28,502 bases of DNA from an uncultured Clostridium sp. (GTDB lineage: Bacteria > Bacillota > Clostridia > TANB77 > CAG-508), in assembly GCA_900555085.1 (NCBI GenBank), contig USJU01000004.1, forward strand, positions 1 to 28,502, written 5' to 3'. Both the position numbers and the translations under genes were made by a program. Positions within the stretch are counted from its first letter, which is position 1. Every line of letters starts with the position of its first letter. A model generated the notes under the pieces. That model saw only the letters and a program-made list of their open reading frames with translations, searched no databases and was not told the origin of the DNA. This document shows positions 24,851 through 28,502 of this stretch, piece by piece.

Positions 24851-24883
24851 TGAGCCAGCGGATCACCGACCCCGCCTGGCTCA
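24851..24883. repeat. GC-rich hairpin/cruciform downstream of the variable region
   Basis: TGAGCCAG (24851-24858) pairs with CTGGCTCA (24876-24883). CGG (24859-24861) pairs with CCG (24872-24874) with one bulged C, leaving a 10-base loop. The hairpin has no T-run on either strand, so it is a poor terminator. It lies 39 bases past the stop of the variable protein. In characterised DGR systems a hairpin downstream of the variable repeat helps target-site recognition. A similar role is possible here. Confidence 0.5.
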
Positions 24884-24921
24884 CTTTATCGTTCTATTTA
24901 GTTACTATTTATATTTCTACA

Positions 24922-26130
24922 CTACTCTACATCCTCTGCATTTACTGTGATTCCAGAGTTTAGAGAAACTACAGGACGCACGCCCAAATAACTAATGGTA
25001 TAGCTGTCATAGTCCACAGAGCCGTTGTAGTACACATAAAGCACAAAGCGGCTGCCGCCAGCAGAAGGCGAAGCAAGCCAGTATCCATTTGTTCCATTAT
25101 AGCTTGATGTATGTGGGTAATATAGCTTGTTATTATATCCTTCTTTTGCACTCATTACACTGGAATCTATAGATTTAGTTGTTGGATCTTGGCTTGTTCC
25201 TACATAATATCCTGGATAACTTGTATCAGTACTTGCTTTTCTATATACCTTATCTCTTGGATATCTTGCATTCCAACTATCCATCCACATTTCTACTGTT
25301 GGACTTCCTATTGCTTTTTCTGCTTTGCTTCCACTATCTTTATAACTGCTCCAATTATTGTCATTTAATAATGTTGATACACATTTTGAGTTATTTATTC
25401 CACTTTGTAATGTATATTCTGTTGCTTTAAATCTTGTTAATGTTGTAGAATCTACTGTTTGGAATGCTGGCACTGAACCAGATGCCCAATGTGCACTATA
25501 ACTTGATGTTGTCATTCCTGTTGCTGAATTTATTCTATTTGATTCTGTTGTATTTATATAATCTCCTGTTATTAAGAATATTTGTGTTCCATCTGAATAA
25601 AATATTCTCCAATCATTTTGTCCATTTTGTGATGTATAATTTGTTACCTTTAATCCATAATATTTTGCTGGGTCACTTGCTACCATTGCTGCTGTTACAT
25701 TTGAGTATGATGCTGATATTTTTACGTTTTCTACTGTATTTGTTGATTGTTTTTTGTTTCCTGCTTTATCATATGCTATAGCATATACATTGTATGTTCC
25801 ACTTGCTAGCCCTGTTATTGGGTTGCTATCATATGCTTTATACTCACCATCTGATTTTTTTGCATAATATTCGTATTTATCTATTCCACTTTCGTTATCT
25901 GTTGTTGTTCCTGTTATTTTTAGTCCTTCTGCTGTGTTTTCTGCTGTTATTGTAAAGTCTGCTGGTGCATTTTTGTCTATTGTGTTTATTTCTACTGTTT
26001 TAGTTTGAGTATTTCCTTGTCCATCTGTTACTGTGTATTCAAACCTTGTATTTTCTGTTATATTTTCTTTTGTTATTATATATTCATTGTTTCCGTTTTT
26101 GCTTCCTTCATCTGGTTCTACTTTGTTTAT
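24922..26130 (-). CDS. DGR-type variable protein, main part: FN3/Ig-like domain plus C-type-lectin-like end
   Basis: The frame is open from the stop at 24922 to about 26130. An Ig/FN3-like domain (EYTVTDGQGNTQTKTVEIN ... YAIAYDKAGNKKQS) is followed by a large domain with 'DPAKYYGLKVTNY' and 'YWLASPS ... GVRPVVSL'. The latter pattern closes C-type-lectin-like (formylglycine-enzyme-like) domains of DGR variable proteins and DUF6273-type proteins. The final 35 codons differ sharply in base and codon use from the rest (see the variable region entry). An internal ATG at 25686 is not the true start. The N-terminus is the separate piece at 26127-26318, one base out of frame. No signal peptide is seen, so export, if any, is unexplained. 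Confidence 0.75.
   Translation of the reverse strand: MNKVEPDEGSKNGNNEYIITKENITENTRFEYTVTDGQGNTQTKTVEINTIDKNAPADFTITAENTAEGLKITGTTTDNESGIDKYEYYAKKSDGEYKAYDSNPITGLASGTYNVYAIAYDKAGNKKQSTNTVENVKISASYSNVTAAMVASDPAKYYGLKVTNYTSQNGQNDWRIFYSDGTQIFLITGDYINTTESNRINSATGMTTSSYSAHWASGSVPAFQTVDSTTLTRFKATEYTLQSGINNSKCVSTLLNDNNWSSYKDSGSKAEKAIGSPTVEMWMDSWNARYPRDKVYRKASTDTSYPGYYVGTSQDPTTKSIDSSVMSAKEGYNNKLYYPHTSSYNGTNGYWLASPSAGGSRFVLYVYYNGSVDYDSYTISYLGVRPVVSLNSGITVNAEDVE
24975..25082 (-). other. Candidate DGR variable region (VR)
   Basis: This block codes for YWLASPSAGG through the conserved GVRP. It is about half G+C in a genome of much lower G+C. From the paired Gly codons to GVRP nearly all codons end in C or T, the exceptions being GTG and TTG. 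The variable-looking codons are TAC, AAC, GAC, AGC, ACC, ATT and similar: each can be made from AAC or AAT by changing only A residues. That is the fingerprint of adenine-directed mutagenesis by a DGR reverse transcriptase. No template repeat with the same invariant bases occurs in this window. Confidence 0.55.
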
Positions 26131-26318
26131 TTATCATCTATATAAAATTCATAGCCTTTATATGTTCCATCTAGTCTTGTTTCGCTTTCTCCTGTTGGAA
26201 ATTCTATTTCTGTTGTGTTTTCTAGTTCTTTTACTTTTTCTACAAATTTATTTTTTATTGTGTCCATATTAAATGTTGTTCCATTTGTTGCTGCATCTAT
26301 TTCTATTCTTCTAGCCAT
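26127..26318 (-). CDS. N-terminal part of the variable protein (frameshifted)
   Basis: It starts with MARRIEIDAATNGTTF, overlaps the last 16 bases of the kinase gene and has no clear ribosome binding site, so translation may be coupled. It has a helical stretch (IKNKFVEKVKELENTTEIEF), then ETRLDGTYKGYEFYIDDK and a stop. Adding one A to the AAA run before the stop (26130-26134) gives DDKINKVEPDEGSK, which runs on into the main frame. The whole protein would be about 465 residues. Without repair, the short peptide alone has no evident role. Confidence 0.65.
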   Translation of the reverse strand: MARRIEIDAATNGTTFNMDTIKNKFVEKVKELENTTEIEFPTGESETRLDGTYKGYEFYIDDK

Positions 26319-26863
26319 TTTTTATACTCTTTTTCTATTATATCTGCTGTATCTTCTGGTGTTTGGTTTGTTGTATCTATTACTAAATCGTAATTTGATT
26401 CGTCTTCTTTTCTTACTCCGTATAAATTCCAATATCTTTCATTTTCTAAAGTGTATCTTTTTATTAAGTCTTGTTTTTGTTCTTCTAATGTGTTAAAGTT
26501 TTCTGAACTTTTTCTTTGTTCATCATTTAATGCTCTTTTGGCAGCAACATCTATATCAACTTTTAAGTATACTTTAAAAGATTGTGGCACTGCATACCAT
26601 CCTAAACGTGCATCTATTATAAAATTATCGTGTGTTTTTGCATATTCTGCTGCACTATTTTCTATATCTCTATCTACTTCTGGATGTTCTTTTACATAAA
26701 TATTAAAACTTGTAACATCCATTCCACTCTCTCTAGCAAGTTTTCTGAAGTAATCTCCATTTTTATATACTCCATAATTCAATCTTTTCATTAATACTTT
26801 AGATACTGAACCTTTTCCACTTGCAAGTTCTCCTCCAAGAGAAATAATATGTTTTTTTTCCAT
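26303..26863 (-). CDS. Cytidylate-kinase-like P-loop nucleotide kinase
   Basis: A 186-residue P-loop kinase with the loop GGELASGKGSVS at residues 10-21. A middle segment DNFIIDARLGWYAVPQSFKVYLKVD resembles the core of CMP-kinase-like proteins, and a lid-like Arg-rich region follows (LNDEQRKSSENFN; RYTLENERYW). It sits where guanylate kinase (gmk) normally stands, between rpoZ and the next genes, but lacks the GMP-binding motifs of Gmk. Its substrate is therefore uncertain: CMP/dCMP is the family guess. AAGGAG lies six bases upstream. It is followed by the variable protein with a 16-base overlap. Confidence 0.75.
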   Translation of the reverse strand: MEKKHIISLGGELASGKGSVSKVLMKRLNYGVYKNGDYFRKLARESGMDVTSFNIYVKEHPEVDRDIENSAAEYAKTHDNFIIDARLGWYAVPQSFKVYLKVDIDVAAKRALNDEQRKSSENFNTLEEQKQDLIKRYTLENERYWNLYGVRKEDESNYDLVIDTTNQTPEDTADIIEKEYKKWLEE

Positions 26864-26878
26864 TTCTTACTCCTTAAT

Positions 26879-27073
26879 TTATATTTTTGTAACTTTACCT
26901 TCTGCTATTTCGTTTACTGCAAGTGTTACTGGTGATTCTTCGTTAACATCTGTCATTGCTTTATCTCCTGCTGCAATTTGTCTAGCTCTTTTTGCTGTCA
27001 TAACAACTAATGTGTATCTGTTGTCTACTCCTTTTATTTTTAGTAATTGATTTACACTTGGTTTTACCATCAT
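26879..27073 (-). CDS. rpoZ: RNA polymerase omega subunit
   Basis: The omega subunit helps fold and hold beta' in RNA polymerase. It has 64 residues and the conserved KPSVNQLLKIKGVDNRYTLVVMTAKRARQI followed by VTLAVNEIAEGKV, with the typical N(R/K)Y-LV---AKRAR core. The ribosome binding site AGGAGG lies inside the last codons of remA, and the two genes are separated by only two bases. This is the usual Firmicutes position downstream of yicC-remA, but here no gmk lies between. Confidence 0.93.
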   Translation of the reverse strand: MMVKPSVNQLLKIKGVDNRYTLVVMTAKRARQIAAGDKAMTDVNEESPVTLAVNEIAEGKVTKI

Positions 27074-27075
27074 TT

Positions 27076-27336
27076 TTACATTCCTCCTAAATCTTCTTTT
27101 TCTTCTTTGTCTAATCTTCCTGCAACTGTTTCTGGTTGAACTGCAGATAAAACTACATGTCCAGAATCCATTATAACAACAGCTCTTGTTCTTCTACCAC
27201 AGGTTGCATCTATAGCATTTCCTGATTCTTTAGCTTCTTGAACTATTCTTTTTATTGGTGCCGATTCAGGGCTTACTATTGCAACAATTCTGTTTGCTGA
27301 AACTGTATTTCCAAAACCAATATTTATTAATTGCAT
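27076..27336 (-). CDS. remA: RemA (DUF370) biofilm/matrix regulator
   Basis: RemA is a ring-forming DNA-binding protein that activates matrix genes and osmoprotection genes in Bacillus. The 86 residues show the family's full core: LINIGFGNTVSANRIVAIVSPESAPIKR and then ATCGRRTRAVVIMDSGHVVLSA. The GRRTRA segment is the proposed DNA-binding region. AGGAGG overlaps the stop of yicC, so the genes are coupled. In Clostridia its targets are not known. The extra C-terminal tail (RLDKEEKEDLGGM) is slightly acidic. Confidence 0.95.
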   Translation of the reverse strand: MQLINIGFGNTVSANRIVAIVSPESAPIKRIVQEAKESGNAIDATCGRRTRAVVIMDSGHVVLSAVQPETVAGRLDKEEKEDLGGM

Positions 27337-27348
27337 TTTTGTTTCCTC

Positions 27349-28230
27349 CTATTCAATATTTTGAACTTGTTCTCTAATATTTTCAATTTCTGTTTTTATA
27401 TTTATAACTTCATTTGTTATTTCTAAGCAATTTGCTTTTGATCCTATTGTATTTGTTTCTCTGTTCATTTCTTGTATTATAAAATCTAATTTCTTTCCTA
27501 TTGTAATATATTCTTTTTCGTTTATAAGACTTTCAAATTGTTCTATATGACTTTTTAATCTTGTAACTTCTTCTGCTATTGAACATTTATCTGCATATAT
27601 TACCACTTCTTGTTCTAATCTTTGTTTATCTACTTCATTAGATTTTAAAATTTCTTTTATTCGTGCTTCTAATTTTACTACATAATCCTCAATAAGTCCA
27701 GTAGAAAGTTCAGAAACTTTTTCTACTTTGTTAAGAATATCTTTAATTCTAGCTTGCATATCTTTTGCAAGTTCATTGCCTTCTTTTTGTTTCATTTCCA
27801 TAAAATTGTTTATAGCTTCTTTTAACGGTATTGAAATTTCACTTTTTATTTGTTCTTCATCATCTTCGCTTTTTATTTCTAATACATCTGGCATTTTTGA
27901 AACATTTACTGCTGTAATGTCATCTTTAACTCCATAATCTTCAACTAATCTTCTAAGTGATTTTATATACATTTCTGCAATTTCATTATTTACACTTACA
28001 TTTTTTCCAAGTGAACTGCAATTATTAAAAGTTATATTAACATCTATTTTACCTCTTGAAACATTTTTTAATACTTCTTTTTTTATAAATTCTTCTAAAT
28101 AGCTTATATTTCTTGGTAAACGTACAGATACATCTGAATATTTATAATTTACAGATTTTATCTCTACTATATATTCTCTACCTTCTACCTGATATTTGGC
28201 TCTACCAAAGCCTGTCATACTTTTTAACAT
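27349..28230 (-). CDS. yicC: YicC family endoribonuclease
   Basis: YicC (YloC in Bacillus) is an RNase-like protein of the yicC-remA-gmk-rpoZ group. It has 293 residues. The N-terminus MLKSMTGFGRA is the hallmark, followed by the YicC_N domain to about residue 155 and the YicC-C domain with many coiled-coil-like charged helices to the end. The C-terminus NRETNTIGSKANCLEITNEVINIKTEIENIREQVQNIE (cited by position, from about 256) is fully typical, with the 'REVNTI-SK' motif as NRETNTIGSK. AGGTG lies eight bases before the start and overlaps the stop of the upstream gene. Confidence 0.95.
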   Translation of the reverse strand: MLKSMTGFGRAKYQVEGREYIVEIKSVNYKYSDVSVRLPRNISYLEEFIKKEVLKNVSRGKIDVNITFNNCSSLGKNVSVNNEIAEMYIKSLRRLVEDYGVKDDITAVNVSKMPDVLEIKSEDDEEQIKSEISIPLKEAINNFMEMKQKEGNELAKDMQARIKDILNKVEKVSELSTGLIEDYVVKLEARIKEILKSNEVDKQRLEQEVVIYADKCSIAEEVTRLKSHIEQFESLINEKEYITIGKKLDFIIQEMNRETNTIGSKANCLEITNEVINIKTEIENIREQVQNIE

Positions 28231-28240
28231 TTAGTTACAC

Positions 28241-28498
28241 CTACTTCCTTTTTCTTGATGTTACTTTTGCTTTTTGTGGTTCTTCTTTTTTTGTTATTTC
28301 TTCAATATCTGTTAAAGTTTTTAAATATTCTTTTTTTGTTTTATTATATATTAATATATCTTTTATTAAGTAATATATTGAAAATTCATATGCAAATAAA
28401 GCTAAATAAAAAATATATTTAAGCTCTTGAACCTTGCATATATATATACTAAACATTGTAACAATTGATAATATTAAAACTTCTATTCCAGTATACAT
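28241..28498 (-). CDS. Small membrane protein at the window edge, possibly partial
   Basis: At least 85 residues with two hydrophobic stretches (EVLILSIVTMFSIYICK; YIFYLALFAYEFSIYYLI) and a lysine-rich tail (KEEPQKAKVTSRKRK). The frame is still open at the window edge past the ATG at 28498, so the real start may lie outside. It directly precedes yicC (10 bases) on the same strand and is likely cotranscribed. I do not recognise the family. Confidence 0.6.
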   Translation of the reverse strand: MYTGIEVLILSIVTMFSIYICKVQELKYIFYLALFAYEFSIYYLIKDILIYNKTKKEYLKTLTDIEEITKKEEPQKAKVTSRKRK

Positions 28499-28502
28499 TG
28501 AT

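Noticed and set aside
24851..24883. Reading the GC hairpin as an ordinary terminator
   Set aside because: There is no T-run after the stem on either strand.
24775..24963. Plus-strand TTG frame with AGGGGA upstream
   Set aside because: It runs through the GC hairpin and into the opposite-strand variable gene, and it has no recognisable motif. I judged it a chance frame.
1..28502. CRISPR array, rRNA or complete IS element
   Set aside because: No regularly spaced repeats, rRNA-like conserved stretch or transposase was found on either strand.

Overview
The window reads as an AT-rich (clearly below 35% GC by eye), endospore-forming member of the Clostridia. The evidence is the RemA/YicC/omega block, a DUF4321-radC-mreBCD-mrdA-minC cell-shape operon, a MecA adaptor, two CotF-like coat proteins and a Spo0E-like phosphatase. 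Three single-base frameshifts suggest either a metagenome or long-read assembly or real gene decay. No species can be named from the sequence alone.

Layout. 1-4.7 kb (minus): a thioester-domain, SdrD-like surface adhesin, frameshifted between its thioester Cys and Gln, with a terminator. 4.75-9.5 kb (minus): a 1590-residue secreted wall protein with DUF11-like and SdrD B-like domains; a strong promoter drives both genes. 9.8-10.8 kb (plus): four tightly packed small genes of unknown function, ending in an unusual interlocking palindrome. 10.9-17.1 kb (minus): the elongasome operon, read from a near-consensus promoter. 17.3-17.9 kb (plus): mecA. 18-19 kb (minus): a membrane-anchored M23 peptidase with no ordinary start codon in front of its membrane helix. 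19.4-22.2 kb (minus): pcrA followed by two CotF-like genes, with a sigma-G-like promoter at their junction. 22.3-22.5 kb: a 178-base element that folds as a closed three-way junction on paper. 22.5-23.8 kb (minus): a low-molecular-weight phosphatase and a frameshifted ZIP transporter. 24.0-24.6 kb (plus): an Xre regulator with its own palindromic operator and a Spo0E-like phosphatase. 24.6 kb: the 3' fragment of a tRNA-Arg(ACG) gene. 24.9-26.3 kb (minus): a protein whose last part looks like the variable region of a diversity-generating retroelement (DGR), followed by a GC-rich hairpin. 26.3-28.5 kb (minus): kinase, rpoZ, remA, yicC and an edge membrane protein.

How the parts fit. Most of the window is core growth and sporulation machinery: rod-shape synthesis, septum placement, DNA repair, proteolysis control and spore coat. 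Set into it are fast-evolving parts: large adhesins, the DGR-like variable protein, the tRNA fragment and dispersed GC-rich palindromes. The strongest candidate for something undescribed is the DGR-like target gene. Its reverse transcriptase and template repeat are not in this window and must lie elsewhere if the reading is right.
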